A stretch of 64,000 nucleotides of DNA from Saururus chinensis (Eukaryota > Streptophyta > Magnoliopsida > Piperales > Saururaceae). Location of the stretch: the NCBI GenBank assembly GCA_035235625.1, contig CP141141.1, positions 7,244,968 to 7,308,967 of the forward strand, in the 5' to 3' direction. The position numbers and the translations under genes are program-made. This document shows, piece by piece, positions 1 to 15,635 of the stretch. Within the stretch, counting starts at the first letter, position 1. The number at the start of each line of letters is the position of its first letter. A model generated the notes under the pieces. The model made no database searches, had not been told where the DNA came from, and was given only the letters and a program-made list of their open reading frames with translations.

Positions 1-1781
1 CACACTTGTTTTAACAAAATTCAATTGGTGCATAATTGCAACTATGCCTTTACACCTTACACTAAAATAGTCAAAATAGGACAAAAGTGCAATCTAAAAT
101 TTTTAGAAAATTTACCAAACACAACCAGCATGTAATATTTTAAATTCACATCAGAATATGTATATCACATTGACAAAAAATATTAGAAAAATAGAGCACA
201 CATTTTCATACAAAATGACCAAAATACTCTTTGTGGGTTTGGCAATTTTTGCATAAAATTATAGTAGTAAAAAAATTTAAAATTTATACTATATACATAT
301 GTTATTTTTCGTACCTTTACAAATATGGTGATGAAAATCTTAATCGAAGTTTTGATGATCAAATAAAACAAATCGCTCTGTCTTTAAGACAGAATTTGCC
401 CTTCTGAACGGTGTTTAGGACTCTTGGGCGTCTACCTCCTAGGATAAGACGATCAATCACATACTGTAGGATCACCTCTAACATAGTACATACAGCGAAC
501 CACAGTATATAATGTTCTCACAGAAAGTATGGAGCCGGAAATCCAAAAAAGGATTCTTGCAGAAATCGTTTTCAATGATTTCATAGGAAATCCCGTTGAA
601 GACACTCTTTCTTATTCAAACAGATGCATCCATCTATTAACGGACACATTTTTTAGTGAAAAGAAAACCAGATCCGTTTTGGTTAATAGAAAACTAAACT
701 AAATAAGTAGAAAACTAAACTAAATGGGGTTGGGTTAAGTGAAAACCAAATTAAATGAATTTGTCCCAAAAATATTATCTTGTTGACCCAACCCGACTAG
801 ACCCTACTAGCCGTGCGCGCGTGTTAGCCCACCTAGGTGCATGGGCCCAATATGTCTCTTGGCCTAAGGGCCTAACTTGAAAGGCCTAACTTGAAAGGCT
901 AAACTTATGCCTTATATACCAACAATATCATTTTCTTCTAGGTGATGTGGGACTATTCACTCCTCCAACTAATTCATATGTATGATTTTCATTCAATACA
1001 AAGTGGGTTTGGGCTCTCTCTACCATATGGGCTTGACCCACATATATATATGGGCTTGACCCACTTCTAACAACACATTCCAAATTAATCTATTTATTCA
1101 TTCAATCATTTCATGAAATTTAATTTCTTATATGAAAAAATATAAGATGCCTTAGTCAACAGCCTAGAATTGAAATTAAGGTAAGAGAGGAAACTTTTCC
1201 TTAGCCTCAAGGCGTCCAACCATTGGCCTAACACTTCAATACCAATAAAGTGTACCGGCGAAGCATAAGCACATTGTGGTGGGTAGTGTAGGATGCCAAA
1301 TTTTAACTTTCTTTAGTTCCTCCTCATATATCATGCATGGAAACACAACATATTAATAAATAATATATATATATATAATTTAATTTTAATTAAGAACAAT
1401 TAAATAACATAGAACAATAACGTACTTAACCTTCAGGGATCGAATCCCCAAGACATTGTCTTTACTCCAACATCCAAGAATGTCCCTTTATGCAATCTAA
1501 ACAATAGGTTGGGGAAAATACCTGTTTAGAAGCAATATCTACCTTGGAACACCAAAAACTTTGGAGTTGGGCTGAAGTAAATACCTTGAGATTTGTTTTG
1601 GGGATAGGACTCAAGAGTCCTACCCCCATCTGACTTACTGTTTGGGACCCACAAGAATCCAATTAAATTAGGTATTCTCAACAAATTTGGTTCAGGGCAC
1701 CCATATCCTCCCAACCAATAAAATAAGCCCCACTTATCAATAATATTTTGCCCAATAAAGTGCATATAACATGTATGCCAG
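1..1781. other. AT-rich spacer, no gene recognised
   Basis: No reading frame with recognisable protein similarity is visible. The stretch around 870-1075 holds short imperfect direct repeats, including a doubled phrase of the form tgggcttgaccca. It looks like old decayed repeat sequence, but no element ends could be set. Confidence 0.5.
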
Positions 1782-3025
1782 TAGGGCTGGCAATATGGCC
1801 GGGCTCGGGCCCGCCCGAGCCTGTCTAATTAAAGCCCCAACGCAACTACTCACAGCCCGTTTAATTTTTGAACAGGTTTCGGGCTTCCATTGGGCTACAG
1901 AATCCCAACATCAAAGGTGTTCTGCGCCTCTGCCCTCCAATCTGTGATACCCCTGTGGCCAACGATAGCCCCATGAACTCTACCACAGCGAAAGGGAGTC
2001 GACGTTCACCAGTCTGTTTGATGCCATTGCGTGGATACTTGTGGTCGTCGGCGGGCATAACCAGTCACGTTCCTTGCCATAGTCAGGCCCATATTTGGAA
2101 CAAAACCACCATCACCTCCATGTCCAAGAACACCTGGTTCAGCTTCAGTAAGCTCATCTCCATCTCCTTGGTCGCGCCATGCCATTCTAGGATCTTGCTT
2201 ACCGTGGCCAGCAACTTCCCAAGCTCGTAGCAACAGTCTTGGATCTCCAATTTTTTTGAAATGTAGTGATGATTGTTGACTGGAATGCCGCTTGTTTCTG
2301 TCATGGCACAAAAGTAGCACTAAAGGTGGACATCGTAATGGGAGCAGTAGCAGGAATGGCCATGGGGAGTGGAGCTTGGGAGGTGGCACTAATCGCGGCA
2401 GATGTAGCAGTGGCCATGGAGGTTAGAGATTGGGGGGTGCCACTAGTGGCGGCACTCGTAGTGTAGCAGCAATGCACATGGAGAGTGAAGCTTGGGGACT
2501 GATCAGTCTGACATGTTGTTTCTCTTCACAATCAGCAATCATTCACCAGTAGAATTCATCGTCGCTGTTGTCTGGACCGTCTCACGAGTTTTTTCCGGCA
2601 TGGCTGCCCCCCATCGGAGCGAACTGTTCCGCTTGATGCTCATGATAGTGCTGATGAGCGTTATGACCAGGCTCTGGTGGGTCGGGGAAGGGGAAGTTGA
2701 GCTTGGCACGTGGCCCACAGAGCACAGCCCGGTCATAGGCCCTGGCAGAATCCTCCGCCGTCTTGAAGGTGCCGAGCCACACCTAATGTCAATGAGCATC
2801 AGAGAGAGGCCAGACAGAGGAGCAACCCGACCATGAAGAGAGTGTTTTGAAGAGAATCATGACGGAAATGGTGATGAGTCGAAGACTCAAAATCCAAACG
2901 GGAGTTATCAAGAGCCCGGGTAAAAGCCCGAGCCCGGTCCATTTACGCGGAGCCCGATAATACCCCATTCAACACCCCTTTTTTGGGCTCGGTCTGTCAG
3001 GCTCAGGGCTCGTTTGCCAGCCTTA
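1782..3025. mobile_element. hAT-like non-autonomous element with captured gene sequence
   Basis: The ends are near-identical inverted repeats: TAGGGCTGGCAA at 1782-1793 and, on the other strand, TAAGGCTGGCAA ending at 3025. This is the type of terminus seen in many plant hAT elements. GC-rich subterminal motifs of the gggctcgggcccg kind follow just inside both ends (1798-1825 and about 2915-3008). An imperfect 8-bp target duplication is plausible: tatgccag at 1774-1781 against tatgcaaa at 3027-3034, 6 of 8 matching with a one-base offset. The interior of about 1.0 kb is richer in GC than its flanks, encodes no transposase that I recognise, and contains an AP2/ERF gene fragment. It is therefore best read as a gene-capturing (Pack-type) hAT derivative. 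Confidence 0.6.
2582..2782 (-). pseudogene. AP2/ERF domain fragment inside the hAT-like element
   Basis: The frame starts [20 protein letters not shown] and runs on through [12 protein letters not shown]. This is the second half of an AP2/ERF DNA-binding domain (the WLGTF beta strand, the AYDRA helix and the KLNFP end). The first half, with the RGVR and WAAEIRD motifs, is missing. The fragment is preceded by ttag directly before GTG TGG, which looks like a splice acceptor, so the captured piece may be a 3' exon of an ERF gene whose intron splits the domain. The frame ends at a stop at 2582, soon after a His-rich tail. There is no start codon. I infer a dead, transposon-carried fragment of an ethylene-response-factor-like gene; the ERF subgroup cannot be fixed. 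Confidence 0.7.
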
Positions 3026-4640
3026 TTATGCAAATATGAACTTTGATCTTAGCGTAGCATTATTTTTATTTTATATAAAAAAATCATTGGTCATGCCAAA
3101 AGTTAAACGTGATAAACATATTTTATTATCTAAACACTATTGATTAATAAGATTTACTCTTTTAAATCATATTAATCAATTTTATGGTTCATCGTCTCGG
3201 ATCTCGATCTTGCCTTAGTGAGTCAAAGAAATAAGATCTTAAAGAGATCGTATAAAACAACAACAAATGTCTAGGTGATCATAAAAAAATGGTCAACATA
3301 TTTATCAATGTGGGTACATATTATTAATACAAATATTAATACAAATATTAAATAATTATAAACTTATAAAAATATAATAAAAATTATTTAAAATAAGTAA
3401 AAAATAGTCCATGAATAATCACTGGGCTATGTTCCCGCTAATACTTTGTTTAATTGATCATAATTCTCCTTGTGCGGGCCACAAAATATAATAAATTAGA
3501 AAATAACCACTTAGCCAGAAAATGAACAACAAATCATTAGCAACCTATCTTTAAATCAAATCATCATTTTAATTCTCTAGTCATTAATAGTTTTTTTTTA
3601 AAGATTAATACAACACACCAACAAACATCTTAATAATAATGATAAAAACACAATTCAATGCCACATGAGTAGCCTAAGTTTAAGAATAACAAAAAAAATG
3701 CTACACTCATGTTTTCAACTGATATGAACATATATTTGTTTTTTGTTGTTTGATCACTCAGTTCTTTCCATCCCTCATTCTATTCAGTCAGTAAGAAAAA
3801 AATAACAAAAAACAAAGTCAAGCGCATATTTTTATGCATACCACTAATGCTAGTCGCAATTATGAACAAAATTTACAATGTAACCCAATTGATAACAATT
3901 TTAAATACATTTAATGAACTGAACCCTTCAGCCAATTCACAAGAAAAGAATTTGCATAATTGTTATGCATATTATCAAGAGTCAACTGCATCCCAAACCA
4001 AAATACAGAAACAGAAAGAAGGAGTGGCAATATCTGATCTAATGTAGACCCTTACTGAGTACTCCACAAAACACATGAAAAATTTAGTCCTCATTGGACA
4101 TGAGATTTACTTCACATAACACATGGAAATTTTGCTCCTCATAGGACTTGCGATCAAAAAATTGAGGCGAAAACCTTCTCCATTGACAGTTTAGTAGGTG
4201 CATAAATTATCAATTCTTCCTCAAGACAACAAATTTGACAAGATAAGATAAAAACTCTATTCATATACAATAATAAAGGACAACCCACATCAAGTAGATA
4301 GTCAGCAAGTCCAACTGGCCATCAGAGAGATATTCCGATTAAGAACTGCTGCAAATAAACGAAAATGGTACTAAAACAGATGGTAAAAGAAAGAAAAACA
4401 TATCCTGAAAGAAAATATTACGTTGTATGCCACCAATTCCCAATATCATTTCCCCTCTTTATTCATCATTGACAAGATAAGATAAAAGGTGCCTGAACGA
4501 CACCCAAAAAGCCTATCCCGACAATATTTAGCCAGCCATAAAATTGGTAGCAATTGTTTACCAGTAACCACAGAGCAGAAACTCACCTTCTAACACCGGC
4601 CTCAAACTAAGCCTCAAACTAAGATTACCAGATTTGAGTG
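3026..4640. other. AT-rich spacer, no gene recognised
   Basis: Sequence is AT-rich and all frames are short. A frame at 3847-4047 has no recognisable similarity and ordinary spacer composition. Nothing else supportable was seen. Confidence 0.5.
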
Positions 4641-4898
4641 TTAAACAAAAGAAGGAAAATGAAGGAAGAAAGCCCAAGCCATGTATGGCATATACATCAA
4701 ATGATGCACGATGACTACTACCTGAGACAGAGATTGCAGTCGAGAAGAGTCAACGATCTCGGCCTGACTCTCAGTAGGAGGAGGCAGAGAAGAAGAAGTG
4801 TTATCGTTATCAGCCTCACTAACGTCGGCCAAAAGGTCTTCAATGCACAGCAGCAGCCCTCCCGCACTTGGCCTCCGCCCAGTGGTATTACCTCTCAT
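4641..4898 (-). pseudogene. Exon-like orphan frame, unrecognised
   Basis: On the minus strand an open stretch reads through an acidic Ser/Pro-rich segment (LLADVSEADNDNTSSSLPPP, then TESQAEIVDSSRLQSLSQ). It reaches a good donor-like junction CTCAG|GTAGTA near 4722-4731. The composition looks like real coding sequence, unlike the surrounding spacer. I do not recognise the family and found no adjoining exons, so this is probably a lone exon or gene fragment. The sequence just upstream on this strand (about 4915-5030) is rich in degenerate gagatctcg motifs. Confidence 0.3.
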
Positions 4899-5046
4899 AG
4901 GATCTTGGCTATTACCACGAGATCTCGTCGGGATCTCACCAAAATTATGTCAACACAATTCTACCCTATCTCGCAGCTAAGTAGATATCGCGAGAGAGAG
5001 ATCTCGACGAGATCTTATCGAGACGGCAAACCATGATCAACATTGT

Positions 5047-5126
5047 TTAGACGATGAAGTATATTCATCATGTATAAACCTTGACTTTAGATGATGAAGT
5101 ATATTTATCATGTATGAACCTTGACT
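5047..5126. repeat. 40-bp tandem duplication
   Basis: Two adjacent copies share gatgaagtatatt (at 5053 and 5093) and continue with tcatcatgtat and aaccttgact. The period is 40 bp with a few differences. Confidence 0.8.
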
Positions 5127-5129
5127 GCA

Positions 5130-6201
5130 GTGTTATATTACTCTTTCATATAATGGAATAGGTTATCATTGTTGATTTGTCAGGCCCGCAAAAGCCATGC
5201 ACTCAAATAACGGTGGCTATGAATTTGAGATGCAACCCCAACCCATAAAAAAAAGATGAGAAGTCTGCTACCCCGCAAGTGTGGAGACTTCTAATCCCAT
5301 AAAAAAGAGCCTAAGCACTTTTCTTATTTATACTTGTGACCGAATAACGGAAGATATTTAGATGTGGTCACTTGCAATGAGCCCCTATTACATGTGGGCG
5401 TGTGCCCGTGAAAACTAACTCCAACTGGTAACCGACTATAGCCGATTTTGATAGCCACATGCTCATTTTGGGCTTTTTGAAGGTGGCCGCATTTAAAAAT
5501 ATTTTGTCAACCTCCTACACAAGAAGAGATAAAAAAGACCTTTTGGCAATGACGAATAAGAACATCGACCAGCCTGGGAGGCACAGACATGGGCATTTGT
5601 TGGCACCTATCTAATGAGAATTTTGGCCTCTACATTTTTCCCTATTTTATTTTTTTTGTTCTTTTCTGTTTGAATGTACGGTTTTAGCTTCAGCCAACAA
5701 GATTTTCCGTGGCTGAGCGAGACCTTCTCTGCATTACTGAAAATGGTTGAATGTGAACTATAGGATTCTTGGAGGTTTTGTGAGATAAGACCAGATACAC
5801 ATCAGCTGAGGAGCAGACGACCGCCCGTTAATATATGAGGAAGCTGAGCTGATTGACCTTATAAATTTCACTTATCAAACAATGCAAACTTCAAGCTACA
5901 GAAAAACAGTTCTCGCAATTACAGGATTATTGCTATAATTTCCATGACACCAGAAGGTATGAACTCATTACACATTATATAATAACGGTAACTATAAACT
6001 CATTGCACCTAATAGATTATGTTCAATTGGATATATAATCATGTCGAAGTTCTTGCCTCTGGGAAGCAGAAGCTTGCCGACCTGAAGCAAATATAGTAAT
6101 AAACTTACAAGCCTGTCCTTAGAAGAACATATCTAGATAACGGTAGAAATCACAATAATGTACAAGAATCAATCTCAAGCAGATTGCTAATACCAATATA
6201 A
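5130..6201. other. Spacer and 3' flank of protease copy 1
   Basis: No reading frame of interest. The part next to 6201 is presumably the 3' UTR of the minus-strand protease. No polyadenylation signal could be assigned with confidence. Confidence 0.45.
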
Positions 6202-9477
<3,276 letters not shown>

Positions 9478-9593
9478 GGAGGTGGGCACTTGGCTTGCTT
9501 CTACCGGTCGTCTTGTCCTCATATAGTGCGCAAGGGAAAGGGAGTTGGTGGGCTATCGCCAAATAGGATTGTGACGCGTGTGGTCTTCGTGGG

Positions 9594-9602
9594 ATTTTTA
9601 TA
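9594..9602 (-). promoter_or_regulatory. TATA box of protease copy 1
   Basis: The minus strand reads TATAAAAAT about 120 bp upstream of the ATG at 9477, a fitting distance for a core promoter. A weaker TATATGA lies nearer the ATG (about 9520). The assignment is from sequence only. Confidence 0.55.
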
Positions 9603-10880
9603 GGCGAGTGCATGGTTCGCGTGTGAGATCTTTCTATCGGCTCGATATTCGAAAAATAATTGAAACTTTGAAAATAATTTCATAATATGTTAACGAGATT
9701 TAGCCGAGATCTCTACAAATGGTCAAAATCGTGACCGGATGGCTGACATCATAAGAGATTAGACAGAAGAGATGATAGTATAATATTATATTTTATATTT
9801 AATTAATTTTTTATTTTATATTATTATATTTACTAAAGAAAATAGAGTAACGTGTTACAATCTTACACGATAAAACTCTATTTTATTATTGTAATATTAT
9901 TAATAAGTGGGACATTTAAAAGTTAATGTTACTTAATTATTTCACAAAAAATTAATTTTTTTATTTTAATTTTTTTAGGAAGATTATTATATTTTTAATT
10001 AGATTGAAAAAATAAAATATTATATTCATAAGTTGGATGGAGAAAAATGAATCTCTATATTATTAGGTGTAATTGACATTCTTTATCTAATAAAAGTGTA
10101 GAGTAAACTTTTACCATAAAAATAATAGAGTAAGAATATCAACTTTCATTTACTAATGTCAAGATCTTGTATCTCAAACTAATAAAAAAAATAAGGTGTT
10201 AAACAATAAGGTGTCCATTCCTCTTTTGATGAAGAAAAGCTCATCCCCAAAGCTTTTTAATCCTTGTAACACTAGGTGGGTAGATTTCTCTCTTCTTCAA
10301 GCTTCAATGGTGTTCTTGAATGCCTCTTATGCTAGTGAATTCTAAATAGGAGATGGAAAGAGGGGTAGCTAGGGCAAGAAAAAAGAAAAAGAGAGAGGGG
10401 AGTCATGTAAATCTAGGACCTATTCTTGTTTTTGCATTTGTAGCAAAGCTTGAGTTTTAAAGAATGGCAGGTGGGGTCAAAGAGGAAGGAGAGGGGAGTC
10501 CTTACAGAGAGGTTTTCCAGCTAAAGCTGATATTTCTCCTATGAGACCTTCTTAATACAATCTCCTTAATGATTGTCCTAATTTAAATCAATCATTCTCA
10601 ATTTGAAAGATTATGGACTCCATGGGCAGCTTGGCACCAAAGCATGTATTTGAGTAGGTTGGATGGCCAATAGGGCACACGCCCAATCCCACTTGCCCAT
10701 TCATATACCTAATTCTTTCATTTTATAATTAAAGTTAGTTCTTCATTGAAGTTTCCTTAAAGAGATCACCCTTAATCTCTACCCTTTAAGTTAGGGCTTG
10801 GCAGCAAGTCTAGCCAAACCTCGTCCACCCACAAGTACACTCTTGTACGCAGGTCATGTAGGCGGGTCGACTTGAAAGTT
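9603..10880. other. Spacer upstream of protease copy 1
   Basis: Very AT-rich to about 10200, then ordinary spacer with no recognisable gene. It presumably contains the distal promoter of the minus-strand protease. Confidence 0.4.
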
Positions 10881-12419
10881 TGCTAAGGAAAACTATGTCC
10901 TAGAGGTGGATGAATAGGATGTTGCTTAAAATTTTTAATTTTACTTAAGTAATTTCTATTTTGTGATTAAGTGAAACTCAATTCACAAGGATAATTTATT
11001 TTAAAGCATACACAAGTTTAATATATCTGAAGTTAAAAAATACATTGTGAGGTGAAAGAGTAACTTTAACTTATGTGGCCTAATGATGATTATGCATAAT
11101 AGATAACAATCAAGAGCAATCATAATGCACATGAGATTTATAGTTTGGTTCGAATGTCAAGAATCAGATAACACCTACATCCATACTCTCAAAGCACTAA
11201 ATCCAAGGTACCTCGACTTTCATTAAGTGAAAGTTCCAGGCTCACCCTCAACCACCTATAACATACAATTTTCCTCGGCATATCATTAACCGTAAAGTTT
11301 TCCTTAGTTCATTGTTAACCACTATAAACTTTGAGTAAATTTACACTCACCTAGAGTTACTCCTAACTCTTTACCTAAACTTATCTCTTTCTTACTAAGT
11401 ATTTAAACCCCTAGTTTACTCCAATCTCTCAAAACTAAAAGAAGTTTTAGATCACTTACACTCTTCTGTAAGGATTGCATTTCCTACACCTTTGTTTAAA
11501 CACATGCTTCAAGCTTTCGGCCTTCTACATCCCATCCTTGGATTAAAATTGGTGCTTCAAAATTATTTATGCTATTTGGACTGAGGAACATGAGTTTCTA
11601 AAGGATGTGCCTATCTGATCTAAGAAACCATTATTGAGTAGTTATGAATCCCTTCATACTATTTCTTAAGAAATCTCATGGACCGTTTTTAAAATAATTT
11701 TCCTATGGGGCACATGAAACCAAATCAAAGAGGTCTCTAGTCAAAACATACCAAGGTTTCAAAATGATTTTCCTATAAGGTATATAAAACTAAATCAAAG
11801 AGGTCTCTAGTTCTTTCCTAAGATCTTGATTGAAAGTCCATTAAACTTCAATCTTATATGGAAAAGAAAACTCGAGATACTCTTGTGACTCTCTCCCCGT
11901 GAATTAACTATGAGAACCTAAGTCAAAAGACAAGATAATGAAATGTGATTTCAACTTCACCCCAGAGGGGGTATTTGTAATTGAAGGATTCTATGTTGGG
12001 TTTATGTTTGTGTCTTATTTTGGGTCTATGTGTCTTTTCCTTACATGAGATGAATGAGCTTTTTCTTTAACTAACCTAAAAGCCTAATGACTTGTCTTTT
12101 AGGCCAAATAGATAAAATCAAAAGACATTAATTAATTCTTGGGCTTTTTGTATTGAAGCGTCCCTTGTACACTATGGGCTTGTGCCATCATCTCATGTTT
12201 TCTTCATGAGTTTCTTTGAAGCTTATTCTTTGTCTTCTTTGGGCTTGAGTCTTTATCTTTTATTTTCTTCATGGGTTTCTTGAAGCTTGATTTATTTTTT
12301 TAGGCCTGAGCCTTTGGTTGGAGTTCGTCTCTTGAAGTCTTCATCTTAATTTCACACTAACCTAATAACCCTTACATAATATGTCACAGAAATGGACAAT
12401 AACTAGGGTAACACTAACA
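10881..12419 (-). mobile_element. Probable 3' LTR of a minus-strand copia element
   Basis: On the minus strand a purine-rich tract (acaaaagggtagat) is followed at 12419 by TGTTAGTGTTACC, the expected tract-then-LTR order. The other end is placed at tgctaagg (10881), giving about 1.54 kb. The inside contains a stretch around 11125-11250 resembling the region of Sirevirus LTRs that reads like tttatagtttggttcg followed by cctacatccatactc. The inner boundary is well supported; the outer one is a best guess, because no second LTR was found. Confidence 0.45.
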
Positions 12420-12650
12420 ATCTACCCTTTTGTCATTTTTGTTATAAAACCCAATTAAAAGTTCAATCCCACAAACCCATTACATATACGAGTCTAAGCA
12501 TTTTAAACATTGACCCAAAATCTCCCTATCCACTTGACTTTAAGCTCCCACTTTGTGTATGCCAAGAACTTTATGTTATCCGTAGAGCTTGCAAAGACAC
12601 ACACACATGGTGAGATATATTTATACTCCCCTTTTTGTCAGGAAAAATGA
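12420..12650 (-). other. Multiple polypurine tracts of the copia element
   Basis: Read on the minus strand, tgacaaaaaggggagtataa (12627-12641 and flank) and acaaaagggtagat (12419-12432) are two related purine tracts upstream of the LTR. Repeated tracts of this form are a known trait of Sireviruses. Confidence 0.5.
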
Positions 12651-12915
12651 CAAATAGTTACAAAGAAAAATGACAAATAGTTACAAAGACAGTGTGAAAT
12701 GCATGATAACAAGAATATAAAGCAAGGCATCAAAAGACCACTTTAAAGTTATTCAAATGTCATAGGAAGGATGATAATGATGAACCTTTTAGCCAAGTAC
12801 AAAAGTTAGTTCTAAAGATGCAAGAAACAAATCTAAAATGTCATGCAAACAATAAAGCACAAACTAAGTACTACTTTGACAAGTAGTCAAGCTAGGAAGG
12901 GGAGAAGCCATAGGC

Positions 12916-13320
12916 TTAACTATCCATGCGCAAAGCGCACCAAAAATTAACCAACATTGGAGTGTAGAGGAACCAATAGGGGTCATGTTGAAGACATGTC
13001 GTGACATTGCCCTCTAAGTGGGCAAGCCAACCTGCCATAAGCTGGGTAACATGCCCAAGGCTATCAAGAAGAGCACACACTTCAAATCTGAGAACTTCAA
13101 TAGAGTTGTATTGGAGGCGTAGTTTGTCCATCATGATGGAGCGGAGATGAGTAGCACGAGTATGCATGTCTGCATGCCGCTCATCAAGTAGGTTGGTGAG
13201 GAGAGTAGACAATTGGGACTCATGAGAGGATAGTTCATCATAGACCATGCTTCTAAGAGTGGCGGGAGTGGAGGATAAAGCCTCAACTTTTGCTTGAAGA
13301 TGAGAGATGGAGGTATCCAA
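12916..13320 (-). pseudogene. Retroelement ORF between RNase H and LTR, unrecognised
   Basis: A 134-codon frame on the minus strand (starting MDTSISHLQAKVEALSSTPA) encodes a helical, heptad-like protein rich in Leu, Ser and His, without a signal peptide. It lies downstream of the RNase H remnant and upstream of the purine tracts, the place of the extra ORF in some Sireviruses. An overlapping frame to 13442 continues in a Pro-rich stretch, suggesting one ORF broken by a frameshift. No function can be assigned. Confidence 0.45.
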
Positions 13321-13904
13321 GGTGGTGGAGTCAGGTGAAAGAGCGGAGAGAGCAAAGAGTTGGGCGGATTTGGCAATTCGGATGTCGGCAAGGGAGGTGG
13401 CACAAATAAGTAGATCATGCTACAGGTTGTGGACATACTCAAGACTAGTGAGTAGTTGCTGTGAGGTGGTGGAAGAGACCGTTATGGTGGAGGCAATGCC
13501 ATGGTGAAGTGGAGAAGGCACCAGACCATCAACTAGAAAATCAATGCCTTTGAAGTCATCCGAAATAAAGGTTTGTAACAAGAAAAGGCATGGGGGCTAT
13601 TGTGAGGAGGAGATGGAGGCAGTTACAACATAAAGAACCCATCATCAGGCACAATAGTGGGTGGATAGCCAATACGAAAAATCCCAAGCGACACATTTGT
13701 AGTATACCCCAAGTTGGGGTAAGAGATCATTTTTTTAAAAAAATTGAATTTCTATTTTTTCATTATTATTTTTTTAATTTTAATTTTTTTAAAAGAGAAA
13801 ATTTTATTTGTTTTAAAACTAAAACAAAGGGAAATGAAGATGAAGTCAAGAAAAAGAGAAAATAAAATAAAATAAAAGGGAAATGAGAAAGTTAAAACTT
13901 ACAT
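13321..13904. other. Copia element interior, partly low complexity
   Basis: This joins the extra ORF to the RNase H remnant. It includes an A/T-run-rich patch (13725-13875) with no coding sense. It is presumed to be part of the same decayed element. Confidence 0.4.
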
Positions 13905-14620
13905 GGTGCAGAGCTCGATGGCCTGACAGAGATGGGTGAACCAGAGAGAGGTTAAAGGTTTGGTCTAGATATCGGCAAAGTAGCACTCTTTAGAAACATG
14001 GTCTAATGTGATGATATGCTCCTCCACAAGCTCACTAATAAAATGATGTCATATATCAATGTGCTTTGTTCGTGAATGCTGGACAATATTTTTTGAAATG
14101 TTTAGTGCGCTCGTGTTGTCATAGTATAGACTCATTATTTCTTGATGAATTCCATAGCCCATTAGCATTTGCTACATCCACAATAATTGAGCACACCAAC
14201 TACTTGCAACAATATATTTTGCTTCCACAGTGGACAAAGAGATGAAACTTGCTTTTTGCTACACCATGCAACTAAGCAATTCCCAATATAAAAAATCACC
14301 ATTTATGGATTTCCTATCATCCATATTCCCAGCCCAATCCATATATGAGTATCCAACTAATGTAGTGGGAGTGTCATATGGATATTAGAGCCCAAAGTCA
14401 GAGTTTCTACAACATACCTGATAATCCTTTTTACAACAATGACATGAGAATCTTTTGGATTTGATTGATAACAAGAATATGCTCCCACACTTAAGGATAT
14501 GCTAGACAACTAGCAGTTAAATAGAAAGGCCACCAATCATACTCCTATACAATTAAGAATCTACACTATGTCCTTACTTAATTTCAGTGTAGTGCTCATA
14601 GAGGTAGACACGTGTCACAA
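13905..14620 (-). pseudogene. Ty1/copia reverse transcriptase C-terminus and RNase H, decayed
   Basis: Minus-strand translation in shifting frames gives recognisable copia pol landmarks. From high to low coordinate they are YRSMIGGLFYLTAS, then SNPKDSHVIVVKRIIRYV, then DWAGNMDDRKS, then SLSTVEAKYIVASSWCAQLL, then HSRTKHIDIRHHFISELVEE. These are the end of the reverse transcriptase and the RNase H domain of Ty1/copia polyproteins. Stops and frameshifts occur throughout. Integrase, protease and the RT core are missing upstream, so the element is truncated or its 5' part is too decayed to see. The orientation matches the LTR and purine tracts at 10.9-12.6 kb. Confidence 0.85.
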
Positions 14621-15635
14621 GAGAAATATTTGCCTTCATAGAAAACCGGTTAAACACTCCCCTTCACACCATGCAATGGATAAATCATACTAGGCATTCA
14701 CAAATTATTGAAATATAAAATTGGGGACATTCTTGTGTCTATCGTCAAACCTATTTAGGAAAATAAAGCAACAAACTAAAGGTAAGCTCCACTCTATGGC
14801 TACGACCTTCCCATTACCTCTAAAGTCTTCAACCTGAAAATATTGCACCACAAAGGATGCATAATATACTCAGTGGAGTTGCAATCCAAAGAAAATACAT
14901 AATTTGATAAAACATACTAATAGAGAATCTTTAGTCAAGGTCAATACCAATGACATAAGGAACAAAATTTACACATACCTTTCGATGTCAAGCATACTTA
15001 CGATATGGAACTCCACATTAGGGTTCCTAGACATGATAGACTCATTTAGGAGTTCCCACTTGATTAGATATTGGAATACCATAAATTTGACCTTAGTATT
15101 TGCCTGAAGCATGTCCCACCGCATCCACAACATGAAATAAGGGCTCACTTGGGCTCATAGACCCTAGTGCCGAGTTCTTGACTACCAAGATAATTGAAAC
15201 CTCATGTATTGCAATACGTGGGTCCAATTATATTTTAATGCTCTAATCCATTTAAACTTGACTCCTGGGTTAGGGAAGTGGTCTACATTACTATCATCTT
15301 TAGAGAGCCGAAAGACTATGATCCTATTTTATATATTCCCTTCCATTATTCGTGGTTAAATAGCTCACTTGAGGAGCCAATAAGGCAGAAGGAATCTCAA
15401 CCTTTTCATGCCAAATGAACCAGTTTAGGGTGACCAAATTATCACATTACATGGTATAATACACAGACATTAGGGTTTATTAACCCTTACTTAGTACACA
15501 CTTATTTAGCATTCCATACACATCACAAAATCCTCAAAAATCAAGCAATTACATATAATTGCTATATAGCTCATTAATTGCTATGAATCACAATTAAAAT
15601 CCAAACCATGAGGCACTATTAGTAACCTCACTAAT
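14621..15635. other. Spacer, no gene recognised
   Basis: Probably old repeat-derived sequence. A 67-codon frame at 14904-15107 has no recognisable similarity. Confidence 0.4.

Noticed and set aside
1861..2389. Minus-strand frames of 65-127 codons next to the ERF fragment
   Set aside because: The frames overlap one another and none shows recognisable similarity; they are probably captured or decayed sequence within the hAT-like element.
9478..9522. 15-codon N-terminal extension of protease copy 1
   Set aside because: The signal peptide begins at the inner ATG (9477), aligned with the start of copy 2; the extension is unrelated leader.
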